In this document: positions 11,829 to 24,249 of the stretch, piece by piece | Numbering within the stretch: the first letter of the stretch is position 1 | Layout of the letters: every line of letters begins with the position of its first letter | Assembly (NCBI GenBank): GCA_965153455.1 | Contig: OZ234493.1 | Location: 7,058,213 to 7,122,212 of the forward strand | Length of the DNA: 64,000 bases | Source of the DNA: Sphagnum compactum | Lineage: Eukaryota > Bryophyta > Sphagnopsida > Sphagnales | Reading direction: 5' to 3' | Notes under the pieces: model-generated | The model's database searches: none | What the model was told of the DNA's origin: nothing | The model's input: only the letters and a program-made list of their open reading frames with translations | Program-made: the position numbers and the translations under genes

Positions 11829-13090
11829 TGATGATGAAAGAATATCATAATTTAGTTAGACAATTAAATGAAGAACAAAGACTATTATTTGAAATGATTA
11901 CACATAGGAAAATAATGAAATAAAATCATTGATTTTAATTTTTTTGACATGGGGTGTTGGAATAGGTAAAGCTTTTACATTGAAAATTATAATTCAAGGA
12001 ATATTATGATTGTACAATAAAAGCATGTCTTTAACTTTTAAAAACCAAAGCTTTATTCATAAGGTCCATAGGTAAAGTTGCATTCAATATTGATGGTTTA
12101 ATACATTTAGTGTTGAACATACCTATTCAACAATCCTTATTTAGTTTGTTAAATTTATCATTAGACACATTGAATAGGGTTGATATGAACAATTGTAAGC
12201 TTTTGTGATAGATGACACACAATTTTTATCAAGTGCCCCCTATGAAAGATAGTAAGATATTTCAAAATGTTATGAATTAAATGTAATTAGGTGACAATTC
12301 AATATGATTTTCATACAAACCTTGAATAAATTTTGTACAATAATATAAAGGATGAAATATATTAAATTTAAAAATTCAATTTGTTATCAACAACCACGCA
12401 ATGATCTTATTATTCCATTTTTAAAAATAAAAATAAACAAGTGCAAACATAATGAAAATGTGTTTACTAATACATCAAGTCTCCCATTTATTTTCAAAGC
12501 TATGGGCATTAATTGCCCATCATGCTTGCCCATTTTACAAACTTTCAAATGATTCAAGAAAAATTTCAAGTTTGCATTTAATTATTCATTTAAAAAAAGA
12601 TATGTTAGTTGAATTATGTGATAGTAATTATGCAACATCTGATGGTCTTGTGAATGGAATTGATGACACATTTAAAGCATCAACAACCTATAATGAAAAA
12701 ATCATAATATGGATACTAATGTTTCAAAACTCCAAAATTGGAACATTAACAAAAAAATAAATCAATCATAATTATGATAACCACATTAAATCAAAATGGA
12801 CATTAGTTAAACTTATCATCAAAGATATAAAAGTTGGTAAGCTCAATCATTTATTACAACAATTCATTTTTCAATTCAATTTGTAACAACAAGAACTATC
12901 CACTATTCCCAAGGATTGTCACTAGATGAATTAATTTTTTATTGTACTAATGTTTAAAAACATGAATTAACATATATAATTGTATCCTACATTCCAATTA
13001 AAATTATTGGCTATTCTTCAACATCAAAACTTTATGTGGATTCAAATGTGTATATAGAATTGAAAAGATTAAAAACAATGGTGTCATGTA
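11829..13090 (+). pseudogene. Degenerate PIF1/Helitron-type DNA helicase
   Basis: PIF1-family helicases are superfamily 1B enzymes; in Helitrons they unwind DNA during rolling-circle transposition. Motifs appear in family order but in shifting frames. NLVRQLNEEQRLLFEMI (11844-11894) is the Q-motif region. A Walker A remnant GVGIGKAFTLKIIIQG begins at 11953, with the usual final Thr/Ser replaced by Ala. GKVAFNIDG through LSLDTLNR spans 12071-12180. A frameshifted Walker B (LLVID-type) lies near 12200, with FYQVPPMKDSKIFQN just after. SDGLVNGIDDTFK lies near 12640. TIHYSQGLSLDELIF (12895-12939) matches the C-terminal motif V/VI region. Many stops make it non-functional. It could derive from a Helitron or Helentron rather than from a cellular PIF1, as the DNA around it is transposon-like. 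Confidence 0.8.
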
Positions 13091-13349
13091 TTTGTTACAA
13101 GACATTAATTTCTTGTAGTTTGTTACTTGTGGTTGGAATCCAATTCAGTGTGAATAGGTTTCTGATTTTTTTAAAAAATGTTTGAAGGGGTTTATCCCCA
13201 TGGTATGGCTTTACAATTTCATCTTTCATGTTTTGAGATTTCAAAGCACATAGGAGAAACATGTTTGTGTTTTGTGTGTTGTTGAATTTAGATTCTTGTG
13301 GGTTATAGGCGAGTTTTCTTGGATGTTGTGTGCATGTTTTCATGTGCAT

Positions 13350-14141
13350 GACTTTTTTAGTTTCGATAATGTTGGGCATTGATTTTGTAGCACACAATAA
13401 TGGTGATGTGAATATCATTCATTTATCAATTAAAAATTTAAATTATTTTCATTTAATTATACAAACCTTGAATACAACTTTTTTATGCAACATTATGAAG
13501 ACATCAATAATGACCACAACCTTTGAATGTTTCACATCTTATGTCTTATAGAAACAAAAATATGCCACAAATCAATTGATGTGCACAAATTTATAAATGC
13601 ATTGAAATATTCATATGTTTCAATCCATGATGATCATGGGTTAAAAATGATGTTTTAAATGCACATGCAGTTGAATTCATTCAACACAACAATTAATCAT
13701 GGTTCATAATAAATAATGACAACTTTTAATATTAATACATGAAAAAAAATACATATTGCATTTGTGTATAAAACTCATTCATGTTTAGTGTTTATGTTAT
13801 TGAACAATTTGCAAACTATAATTCAATGTTTTCCATAACATTATCCAATCATCATTTTGGGATATTCTAGTCTTGACATCCTTGAAGACAATAATCATGT
13901 AAAATATACAAAAGAAGTATTAAATTTCATGAAAAAAATTTAAAATCATAATTAAATGAACGCACCACAAAAGTTGAATCTCAACTAGACCATATATGGG
14001 CAAATGTCCTTGAAAATGGATGCAAATATAGTGTAACAAAAGCATATTGACAAAAAATTTACAAACCAATTTATATTGCACTCAAACTACCAAACAAACT
14101 TCCAATGTATAACAAGAAACCATTAATGTCTTCATTTTTCT
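13350..14141 (+). pseudogene. Endonuclease/exonuclease/phosphatase-like remnant
   Basis: Downstream of the helicase remnant and on the same strand, broken frames carry a pattern typical of EEP/AP-type endonucleases. DVNIIHLSIKNLN near 13405 resembles the opening strand with its metal-site Asn. IILGYSSLDILEDNNH near 13851 sits where GDFN is expected, with the key residues lost. ESQLDHIWANV near 13975 matches the LDHI segment. KPIYIALKLPNKLPMYNKK near 14070 matches the terminal (S)DHxPI region with its His lost. Helitron2/Helentron elements are known to carry such a nuclease after the helicase, so the two remnants may be parts of one element. Alternatively it is a separate LINE fragment. Confidence 0.5.
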
Positions 14142-14799
14142 AAAGTGTACTGTGTGTGATTACATGTGTGTAGGTGTTGCATTTTCCGTTTGGTGACCCC
14201 CAAATGGTTTCCGTCAGGTAATGCCACTAGATGTTTCATCATTTATTACACAAGACACCTATTGGTCGATAGATGCAAAAGTTACCTTGTTACCTAAATT
14301 TTTATTTATTTAGTTTTTGGAGACCATGTGCAAATTTTTTTTCATCTAGCAGTCATAGGACGATTTTTTTTTCTAAAGACAAGTTTTCTATCTAGGTAGA
14401 CCCACCAATCACAACAATAAAATATTGATAACCACCATTCATCCAAAACCATAAACTCAAAATGCAATAAAAAAAAAAACATTCCAAAGTTGCCAAATGA
14501 TCAAACAAGTTACCAATTATTCCAATCATTTAGGTATCTAGTTTTGTGTTGCACATAGTCAAAATCTCTTCAAGAAAAATTGCCTACCCTGCAAAATGAA
14601 AATTTTCACCCTTCTCCTAAAGCTAACAAACTCTTAACCCATTTAACTCAAGAGTTCAAAATAATCAAAACATTTACATTGCATGTTCTTGTAGGATGTC
14701 ATGTAGATCATTATTTTAGGACAAAGCATCTCATGACAGAGCCTCTTGTTAACTTAGCATTGACTTAACACCCCCTTTCATGGGCTGCTAGCTGACATC
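14142..14799. other. Intergenic DNA, no gene seen
   Basis: No sustained coding or repeat structure is visible. The sequence carries scattered A- and T-runs. Confidence 0.4.
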
Positions 14800-15030
14800 G
14801 TATCTTTATTCTAAGATCTATGTTTTTTGAAGATTTGATGTTGAAGTTCGACACAAGAAACTTGTAGATCAGATTTGGGCTCTCAGATACACTCCCCTTT
14901 ATATTTGAAGCCATGTATCTTTATTCTAAGATCTATGTTTTTTGAAGATTTGATGTTGAAGTTTGACACAAGAAACTTGTAGATCAGATTTGGGCTCTCA
15001 GATACACTCCCCTTTATATTTGAAGCCATG
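14800..15030. repeat. Direct tandem duplication, two units of 115 bp
   Basis: The segment starting GTATCTTTATTCTAAG at 14800 is repeated from 14915 almost base for base; I see one C/T difference (GTTCGAC versus GTTTGAC). Such identity implies a recent event. A second, smaller repeat follows at about 15135-15215, where AGATCTG.TGTTGCAAAGCT occurs twice. Confidence 0.93.
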
Positions 15031-16063
15031 TGTTCGTGTCCAAGTTTATGTCAGAATTGTATACCTAGCATTTTTAGAAGACATACAACTACCCATCTGT
15101 TCCAAGGGCATTTCTTTTGCTATTCCATTACATATCAAATAAGATCTGCTGTTGCAAAGCTTTTGTGACATTCCGTTATAAAATAGATCAGATCTGATGT
15201 TGCAAAGCTGTGACATGAGCAAGATGGGCCATGAGAAAATTGAAACATTTAGCTTGTTTCTGACAAAGCACAAAGCAAACAGATATGCTTCCAGAATGCA
15301 CGTCACCTTTGTGGTACACATAATGCTCAAATCTCAGGTCAACTCGGCATCAGATGCTACATACACCTACAATGAGATCTTTTGTTCAAAAGCATGACAT
15401 GCCAAGGACACACAAGTTGAATACTCTAAAGACTCGCTGCCAATATCACCCACAAAAAACAAAGAAAAATGGCGAGTCCTTATTTCCAACTGTACAGCAC
15501 TGAAAATATATAAAAGTCATCCATTTGCTCAAAGAAGATAATGGAGTGCACAAAGCAGATCAAGGGTGTTATGTCCACCAGAGTCTGCAGACTATCCTCA
15601 CTTTCTTTATGAACAGAGAGAAACACTACTTGCACTCCCACAAAGGCTATTCTAAGAGAAATAGTTTTAACCTGCTCTGCCAAAAAGTAGCTCATAATGC
15701 TCAACTATCATGGATTAATGACACATGCTTACATGAGACTGGCTTCTGATATTGAACAAGAAATAAGCAAGGCAACCAAGAGTATTACGCATGTTCATGG
15801 GTGAATTATTTACAATAGCCAAAAGCCTATATACAGCTTTATGTCTATCTCTTACAATAACTCTCAAACTCTTGAACTCTACAAAGTATGCCTCCTCTCA
15901 ACTCAGGACTATCCACAGCATAATTTCAGTTCTTTTGGCAAAAGCTGATGAAGATCAAACAGCACCTGATCTCTTGTTATGCTGCTCCCCACCAACTCCC
16001 TCAGAACCACACAAGGTTCAATATTTACAGTACGGTCCTTGGATTTTCCTTGGACAACAAATT
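15031..16063. other. Probable 3' UTR and flank of the minus-strand gene
   Basis: Base composition is more balanced than in the surrounding AT-rich DNA up to the stop codon at 16064. This suggests that transcribed 3' UTR or gene-proximal DNA reaches into this stretch. No separate gene is supported; open frames on either strand are short and featureless. Confidence 0.4.
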
Positions 16064-19000
16064 CTAAGGATGTGCATTCATGGATCTCCAGAGCGTCTTT
16101 TCATTAAGGTACTTGTTTTGGTAAAGTGTGCCCATCATCAAAGAAGGCTCTGCATGGCCATTGCTGGTTAGATGGAATCCTGCTAGGTCTTCCACAGGTC
16201 CTTTCACATAAGGCTTCTCCTCGGATTCATAGTACAGTGGAGGTTGCTCATCATCAGTGCTATAACTGACCCTTGAACTCTCAAAAGGGATCCCCTTGTT
16301 ACGACCTAATGGATCATCTATGAAGCCATGAGGTCCTGAAGAGTCATGGAGAGCTCCGTCCCATACCATGACATGCAGTCTCACTGACTGCCCAGTTTGC
16401 CTGTGGAGAGAGAGCTTGTTGCTCATAGATACAGTATCAAAGCACCGTATAGATCCTGCCGATGACACCAGCCAAGGTGTAATTTTCTCTTCTCCCAGTC
16501 GTGAGATCACAAGCAGCTTCCCAGCTGCACAGGCCGCTTGATATACAGTTCGGAGTCCTGCCCGATCAGCAACAGTGCCAGGATCCACTGAAGAGACATG
16601 GCAAAATCCCTGCATTCCCAATTCACACTCCACATAAGGATTCCTATTCTTGTTTGCAGGTCTTGACAATATGCTTGCCACAAAATTTGTAAATTCATCT
16701 AGAACGGACACCATATGTGACAATAACATGCTAAATAACCAAAAAAGGGTCATACAAACAATGTGCCTCATTTAGGATCAAAATAATTGTAGAAGGTTGA
16801 AGAATTCAGGATATGCAAGAGCTCTGTTGGTTTCACCTCTTCTGTGCAACTAATTCCAACACCTAAACGAGCCTCATTCTCCTCGGGCTTCAGGTCAATT
16901 GCAAGCTCAGCTGCTGCTGGCATGTACCATAGCCTGACCGCCCGGATCACATCCAAATCCATAGCCTCACGATCCTGGAAAAGTGAAATCAAATTAGACT
17001 TATGCCATTTGCTGCACAGTATTCAGAGCCTGCTCAAATTATCAAGACAGAGACTTGCAACAATCACTTTGAAATATGAAACAAATATGCATGTCCAACC
17101 TGTAGTCTGTAACAGCCAGAGTTGCCAACATTCACAGGGTCCTGCTTGTAGCCTGGATGCTGATATTCTGCAAACTGCACTTAAACAGAATCAGTAAGAA
17201 AACCCTGCACAAACAAGTGTGCCACATACAAACTAGAGACAATGATCTTCCTCACAGATACTGATTCCAATCATAGAGAACTTTGAGCAATCATCATCCT
17301 CCATAACAATCATTGTCCTAAGCTAGGGAGTACAATATCTTGACCTACTTGCATGAAGAGAGGTTCAGTCTGAATGTTGACAAAGGTAATTGGGACCCCA
17401 GATGCTTGGGCAGCAGACAGCCAAGCAACAGCACGTGCTGAAGTGTCTTCCACATCAGCATAATCACGAGCTTTAGGTGATAAGGCAGCTGGCATCAACA
17501 GAAGAGAGAACACTGTGGCAGAGCCTGAGACAGGTAGATATGACTGCATTTTTTCCTCCCAGGGGTATGCTACGTAGCTGTCCTTCACCCTCATGTTGTT
17601 CATTTTCACCATAAGTTCATCCTTCTTTGCATATTCCTGAGAACGTCTGGCTGCCTCTAGGATCTTTCGACTTCTATCTGGGAAGAGAACATCAAACAGT
17701 TGTTAGCATTCCAGCAGCTTAAGCTCAACAGACAATGCTCCAGAAAACTGTGGCTGTTCCTAAGTTGTGGTGCTCCAAAAGCAGATCCCAAGTTTGAGAA
17801 CCCCACTAGCAATTAGGTTTGGCTGTAATTTACCCAAAAAATTTAACCGAAAAGGCTTTTAAGGAGGGCGGGCATCTAGGACAGGCAACTCTTCAAAAGA
17901 TGGAGCTGCAAACCTAAAGCTTCTAAGTTCTCATTGTGAAGCATTCACTATTGGCATCCACCAAGTACACCACATAAAGTGGTCCAACAAAGGTTATAAC
18001 CTTCAGAAATTGCAGTTTTGCATTCCAACAGGGCACATTAAGAAGTATGTTGTTTGATGCTAGAGCAACTAGAAAATTGGCAGCACTTATGTTGATGGAA
18101 AACAGCTGCACCCAACTGAAAACTTTGTCTTGATCCTAACAATAACACTTGGAGTGAAAGACATATATCCACAAACAACATACCTTGCAAAGCAATACAT
18201 TCCTGCTCCATCGCATCCACCAATGTTGCAACATGAGTGGCATCAAGAAGACTTACTAACACGTAGTTCTTCTTGAGTAAGGAACTCTCATCCAAGGCCA
18301 CCTTTGCCTGCACATCGACAATTGCTTGGCCTCTCTTTACTTTTACCTTCACCCCTCCAGGTACATTGGTTAGCTTACGGAGCTCTCGCTGTAGGCCTGT
18401 CTTGCCTCCAGCAAATGGAGCCAAGAACACTGCTCCGCCATCCGTACTCACCTGCAGCATGAGAGTCTCCTCAAGTAAGTCCTCCAATTCTTCTAGTACA
18501 ATTCTTCCTGTTCAACTCATTGCCATATCAGGTTGACTCACAGGAGGGACATATTCCCTGATACGAAGTGAAAAATAATACTTCATTCTATTATGGCCTT
18601 CAGATATATACAAACATGGGTTTTGTCAACAGAGAGCTCCTTCAACATAAGAAGATACACATGCGCTGAAACTATGACATCTAGGGCGAAAGATTCCATC
18701 GCAACTTCAAGGGAACCACATTTTCAGCATGGTTGTGTTACACATAAGCATGATGAAAAAACTTGGGAAGTATCCAGGACCGTGGCAGAACCTAGAAGAA
18801 CTGCAGTGAATATTTTTCTTCTTCTACAGTACTTGCATGCTCTTTTGTCGATGAAACAAATTTGTAACAAGCTGCTGTAGGAAGAAGCCAAGGTCATCAG
18901 ATTGTTCTCGACATTTGCATAATCTGAGATCTTGCCGGTAATGAGCCTACCTGAAGCACAACATCCCCTGACAAGAGCTTGGAGTCTGTCCAAGAGTCAG

Positions 19001-19067
19001 ACATGGATTGGCTGGCACCAGTAAGCTTCACAGCTACCACAGGACTGTTTACTCCTCCTCCCGCCAT
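16064..19067 (-). CDS. Conserved-looking protein of unknown function with PDZ-like segment, six exons
   Basis: I do not recognise the gene. Phase-consistent GT-AG exons on the minus strand are 18951-19067, 18184-18451, 17349-17677, 17100-17174, 16837-16974 and 16064-16648, giving 503 aa. The start is the first in-frame ATG (MAGGGVNSPVV) after an in-frame upstream stop. Residues 1-128 are globular, with STDGGAVFLAPFAGG. Around 130-170 a basic helix follows (SRKILEAARRSQEYAKKDEL). GVGIS near 299, GFCHVSSVDPGTVADRAGL near 323 and TGQSVRLHVMVWD further on resemble the binding loop, central strand and last strand of a PDZ fold with an insertion. There is no signal peptide or membrane span, so it is probably cytosolic or nuclear. 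The acceptor of the last exon (AAG at 16649-16651) is the least certain boundary. No damage is seen. Confidence 0.78.
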
Positions 19068-19162
19068 GATGATCTCTATTGATGACTGTTCCTTTGTGTG
19101 CGGAGTAGTATCCTCCGCCGACTCCCTCGACCGTTGTCCAGCCGGCTGCCGCTTCCACGACT

Positions 19163-19348
19163 TCTGTACAAAGAAAAGATCGGCTATCTATCCCAATTTC
19201 ATAACCCCAACATGAAGAAGACTAATAGGCTGCTGCTTCTGTTTGAAAAATGTTGATTAGGGAAACCCCCGGCCAACAAACAGAGGCAGGACTAATAGCG
19301 ACTGTAACTTCAATCTCCAAGTCAAACGCCAACAGTAGTATGTCAACC
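19163..19348 (-). other. Probable 5' UTR intron of the unknown gene
   Basis: On the minus strand a CAG|GTTGACAT donor at 19347 and a TTTCTTTGTACAG acceptor ending at 19164 would remove about 184 nt upstream of the start codon. The exon upstream is CT-rich, with GA/CT runs at 19563-19582 and 19650-19672, as is common in plant leaders. No transcript is available to confirm it. Confidence 0.4.
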
Positions 19349-20340
19349 TGCTGATTAAACTTCAGAAATGGAGAATGGCGGTGAGAGAATGGACAAGAAG
19401 CAATCGTTGCCGGTCAAGATCAAGATCATTCTCTATGTGGATCAGATCTCGTGGGGGCGAGAGCCCTCAGATCAGTGGACAAAAAGCACCCCAAAAAAGA
19501 AAAAAACAAAAAAAAGGAGCAAAAGCGTCTCGCGCTGCTCTCTGTGAACGACGAGGACAGGAAGAGAGAGAGAGAGAGAGAGTCCGGAGACTCGAGCTTC
19601 ACTTTAGACAAATTTTTCGATGTGGAACAGATCTCGTCTCGTCCTTGAAGCGAAGAGAGAGAGAGAGAGAGACCCGAGAGTGCACAAAAAGAGAGAAAAG
19701 AAAAGAAAAGAAAACAAGTGTGTTGCGCTCTGAGGTGTAAACGACGAAGGAAGAGAAAAGGGGAAAAAAAAAGGGGGGGTGAGAAGTTCCACTCCTGCTG
19801 CTAAACCTCTCTAGTACCTAATCAAAATGCGGCACGATTGTCGGGAAGCCAAACAGTGGCCCCCGTTCTTCTCTCCCTCTTTCCTTCACTCCCTTCCTCC
19901 CGAAAGACAAGCTACTTAGTGGCTAGATCATGGAGTGATGTGCCACACTGCGCATCGAACGAAGAAGATACCTTTGTACGCATGATCGGTGAACGATCCG
20001 AATCTTGAGGAAGGACAAACAAACCCCAATGCTGCTGCTGCTGCTGCTGCTTCTTCTTCTTCTACTGGTGCTGTCACTCCCAGCTTGTTGGAGCAAAACC
20101 AACACTTGGTCAGCCCAAAGGGGAAAAAAACCCAAACCAGTCTTATTATTATTATTATTTTCTCACTTTTTTCATATCGAAAATTTGGCGAAATTTAACC
20201 CCCAGAAAATAGAAAAAAATAGTCGAGTTTACAGTTAGGAAAAACAAAATTTTCCAAAATTTTACGAATTTCTTTGTCGAAAAATAGCGAAATTTCGCCA
20301 GGAAAAAAAAGAAAAAAGAAAAAACACACTGACCCAAACT
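19349..20340. other. 5' flank and leader region with microsatellites
   Basis: GC-richer DNA with (GA)n runs at 19563-19582 and 19650-19672, and CTG/CTT trinucleotide runs at 20031-20062. (TTA)n near 20144-20159 follows. Open frames here are simple-sequence artefacts. The segment 20165-20300 carries repeated GGCGAAATTT and GCGAAATTTCGCC motifs. Confidence 0.55.
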
Positions 20341-21822
20341 ATTATTAATTAACGTTCATTCTGCAACTCAGTAAAATTCTAATCACTTTACATACCCTCC
20401 TACCTACTAGGCTGCTTAGGCACTACTTCATTATTTTTTGGATTTGCCAAATGGTAGGGCCCTCAGCTCCTTCCTTGTTTTTTAGCCTTTGCATTTAGCC
20501 AAGTGATAGGCACCAATAAAACAAGGAAAAGCCAAGGGCCTTACCCTTCTCCTATATCTAAGGGTTTGTCAAATTTTTTTGGTGCAATGAAAAGGATCTT
20601 GGCCATTAGAGACCCAAAAAAAAAAAAAAAGCGAACACATTAAGGTCCTTGGATGGGGGCGTTATCAATAGTGTTTTCTTTTCTAGCAAAAAATTGCCAA
20701 AAAGCCACAAAGGTTTTGAGCCTACAATAGGTCCATTGGGAAATCGGGGAAGCCAATCCAAGGTTTTTGCCTAACGCTCATGTTGCCACATGGGAAGATT
20801 GCCACTATTCAAAACAAGCCTAACCCTAATTTGCCTTCCTCCCTCCCATGGTCACATCTTGTTCCCCAATGTCATTATTGTCCTTAATAAGTTTTTCACC
20901 ATCATGGCTTTTCTTGTTAAGTCATAGTTGTTAGTAGTAGCAATGTCATGAAAGGTAAATTTTATCGACACCATTTTTTGGTGTACATCAAGATTTTTAT
21001 GAATGTTAAGTTTTGCATAACAACAATAGTTTAATGAGTTGAGGTTACTATAATTGATGTTTGCTTTGGGATTTTTTCAACTTTGGCAATGTAATGAATT
21101 CTAAGAGCTTGTGGTTTAAGCTCATTAAAAGAGGATCAAATATGGTGCATGAATGAGCATGGGTGATCAATGTGGGAATGGTTGAAGCATTCCACTCAAA
21201 TTGAATTCTGAGTTGTTGAACTTTGTCACCCAACCTTGTTTTGTTGTGACACATTAAATCATTCGATTCACTTTTCAATCATGCTTCATTCAAGTTGTAA
21301 GTTTTTGAATCTCATACCTAAGTGTTCAATGAGCTTATGATTTGTTTTAAAATCAAGAATTTGGATGTTGCAAGTTTCAAGTTATTAGAAGAGGCATGTG
21401 CATTTGTAACCGACCAAATTACTTTATTTTCATCTTGTTGTGTTTTGTAAAACATTTCAACTCTTGTTCAACATTGCCCCTTTGCAAGTTCCAAAGAACT
21501 TTAGGTTTAGGCCCATTTTCCTTTTCTTTTCAAAACTTCAAGATGTAGTTGGACCATTTTAAACTCAATGCATGATCAAAATGAGTGCAATTACACAACA
21601 CATGATCAACCTTATGTTCTAGATTGACTCCAAGCTAATGTGCCATGAGGCACTTTGACCCCAAAAAAAAAAGAAGTTAACTTTGTTGTTATTTATCATC
21701 TTTTTTCCCATGGACATCCTATGACAAATTATGAAGGTCTGAAAGAGTGATTTTAGCTTTTAAAAATTCAATATGTTTCTAGGAAGCATTGGACTAACTC
21801 ATTTGGTCAGGTGATGACATAG
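20341..21822. other. Intergenic DNA with a small hairpin, no gene
   Basis: About 20456-20545 folds back: AGGGCCCTCAGCTCCTTCC and TTGTTTT on the left pair with AAAACAAGGAAAAGCC and AAGGGCCTT on the right. This suggests a tiny MITE or hairpin. The rest is AT-rich without recognisable coding content. Confidence 0.4.
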
Positions 21823-23490
21823 GTGATGCATGTCATTTTGTTGGAGGTTACCAAAGGAACATTTGTTGTTGCCATTTTTAATCTAGTGAATGTAAATGAG
21901 GTGACCACAATCAACAATGTGCAATGGCTTTCAATCCACTTGCATGGTTGGAAAGTGGAAAAAGATTCTCATCCTCTTGTGTGTGAAAATTGTAGGTCGT
22001 TCTACCACCTTAGACAACATATTTTCTTTGATGTTTAAACACATGCTAGAATTTGGTGGCCTAGTGTTGGAGGAATTATTTTTGAAGAGTTCGTGAGCAT
22101 GGGTTGCAAAGATGTTAATGTCTTCCAAAGCCATTAAACAAGAATGACCATGTAATTCAAAAAGAATGTTGCCCCTTTTCTTACCAGGGTACATTGTTTT
22201 GCTCAAAAGACCAATTTGGTAGTCATAATTTTCTCAAATGTCCCTTTAATGCAACACTTAGAAAGTGTATTGCAAAACTTATGTGCATTTTTTACTCATA
22301 GCCTGAAAAAATATGTAGAATTTTAAAAAATTGTTGATATCTTCAATATAAAAAGCAATGAGGTATTGAGGAATGTGAATACCCATTGGATCTCTATGTT
22401 ATTTCCAACAAGGTGCATTTATCATGAAAATTAGCTTCTTATTGAAAAAATGCAATTGAAAGTGCAAAGAGTGATGTTGTTATCAAGACTTTGGGTTCTT
22501 TATGTGATGTGGGGTTCCATTTTAAAGCTCCCATGTATTCTTCCATTATATGATTGTGTGCATTGAAAGATTTCACAGAGTCACACACAATGCAAGGACA
22601 TTGTGGCTATCTTTCAAGGTAGCCTAACATGAGCTTTATAGGCTTTATTGTGGCTCTTTTGGTAAGTTTGAAGATTTGGCATTCAATGATTTCAATGCAA
22701 TTGGGTCTTTAACCAATGAGAGCCTTCCTATGCAATGATTTTTTTAGCCTAAATGGTGGAGAGGATGCATAATATATTGCATTTTCATTTTCTAGACACA
22801 AATATCCTATATGCACTTCCAACATTCATGGTGTTACATCTACTTAGCATGTCACCAAAGGTTTGTTTCAACATGTCAATGTGCAAAATGAAGGAAGAAT
22901 GCCAAGGGGTAGCAAAGGGCCTTATTGAGGAGCTTGAAAAATTATTCCTTGAGCATGAAATCATGATTGTTTTGGGTGTGATTTATTTATAGTATTTGGT
23001 TACAAATCCAAAAGAGGTAGAAGATAAGTTTGTTTTTTTCACATGGGTATGTTGAAGGCCACCCTAAGTGGCCCTCAAAAGGTGGATGCATTTAACTAAA
23101 TCATTCATGTTTTATTTTTAAGTTGGATATTTATAGAGAAATTCATTTTTTTCAAGATGACAATGTTAATAATAACTTTGAAGTGATTTTGTGTGAAAAA
23201 AATGAGCTCAATCCTTTTACAAGGCTTTGGTGCAAAATATTTATATTTGCAGCCTTTAACCATAAGCTTTCAATATCCATTAAATTCACCAAAATTGTTT
23301 CAATCTAGGCTCTTGGGTCGATTGAAGATGAACAAATGTTTATCATCATCTCCTTCATGAAAAAAAGGTGCATAATCATTTGAGCACACACTTGGATTTA
23401 TGCGTTAAAACTTTTAGTCAAAGACTTTTTATTTTGTAGATTTTTCCTTATGACAAAACCATTGGAAAACAATAGGGCAAACTATGTTAT
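21823..23490 (+). pseudogene. Degenerate hAT-type transposase, C-terminal half
   Basis: hAT transposases are DNA cut-and-paste enzymes with an RNase H-like core and a C-terminal dimerisation region. Broken frames here keep the family order: VHCFAQKTNLVV near 22190, SNEVLRNVNTHWISMLF near 22355, SAKSD and a LGSLCDVG-like piece near 22450-22510, and GKFEDLAFNDFNAIGSL near 22660. GVAKGLIEELEKLFLEHEI follows near 22910 and NELNPFTRLWCKI near 23205. ALGSIEDEQMF with SFMKKRC near 23310 matches the typical dimerisation signature. Many stops and frameshifts show that it is long dead. No terminal inverted repeats or target duplication could be fixed by eye. Confidence 0.68.
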
Positions 23491-24249
23491 TATGTAGATG
23501 TGTTAATGACAACAACCTTTCGGAAGTTGAATTTTTTTGGGAGTTTTCTAGTTTGTGAATATGAAATCTACAAATCAAATAATATTGTGTGAAAATTTTA
23601 TATATATATAAAACTAAGCATATTGAATGGGTTTCAACATTTTACATTAATTTTTTTTTAATGCATCAAGTTTGAACTTTTGTGACATTGTATGTTCAAT
23701 TTGTTTTAGTCTTTCTAATCAATTTTTTTTTCTTTTAGGAGGTGCATAACTTCAAAACTTGTGAAAGGTTAAATTATGATCGAGTGAATTTGGGAGAGTG
23801 AGTGAATTGAATTGAATGATTGTTACTAATTTTTCAATCATTCTTTTGAAGTACACATGAAAATAAAATTCTTCAAAAATAGTTACAAATGCATTTGTTT
23901 ATTCTAGCATTAGTAATTTAGGTTATAATAAACTCACCCAATTTGATTTTGCAAGTATCACACAACATTGGAATTTGGAAGCATACCACATGATGGTGGA
24001 ATAAACAGTCGAATAAAAGATCAATGGCTCGAACCATCACATGGGAGACAAAAACGAAAGGCCAAAGAAAGGCCAAAAGATGACTAGCCCATAGGAACCT
24101 AAAAAAAAGAGGGAAATAGTTAGTCCCTCTCGTGGTAGGAAGTTATCTTAGTCACGACCTCTCTAATGTCACCTACATGCAAATTGCGAGACCTAATAGG
24201 AATGGGAGGTTTAAAACACGCATCATTTGTCAATGCAATCTTCCTTTCT
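23491..24249. other. Intergenic DNA, no gene seen
   Basis: AT-rich DNA with a short TATATATATA run near 23599. Composition becomes GC-richer from about 24,000, which marks the edge of the retroelement on the minus strand. Confidence 0.4.

Noticed and set aside
19375-19740. 121-codon Arg/Glu-rich open frame
   Set aside because: Produced by GA microsatellites in the probable leader of the neighbouring gene.
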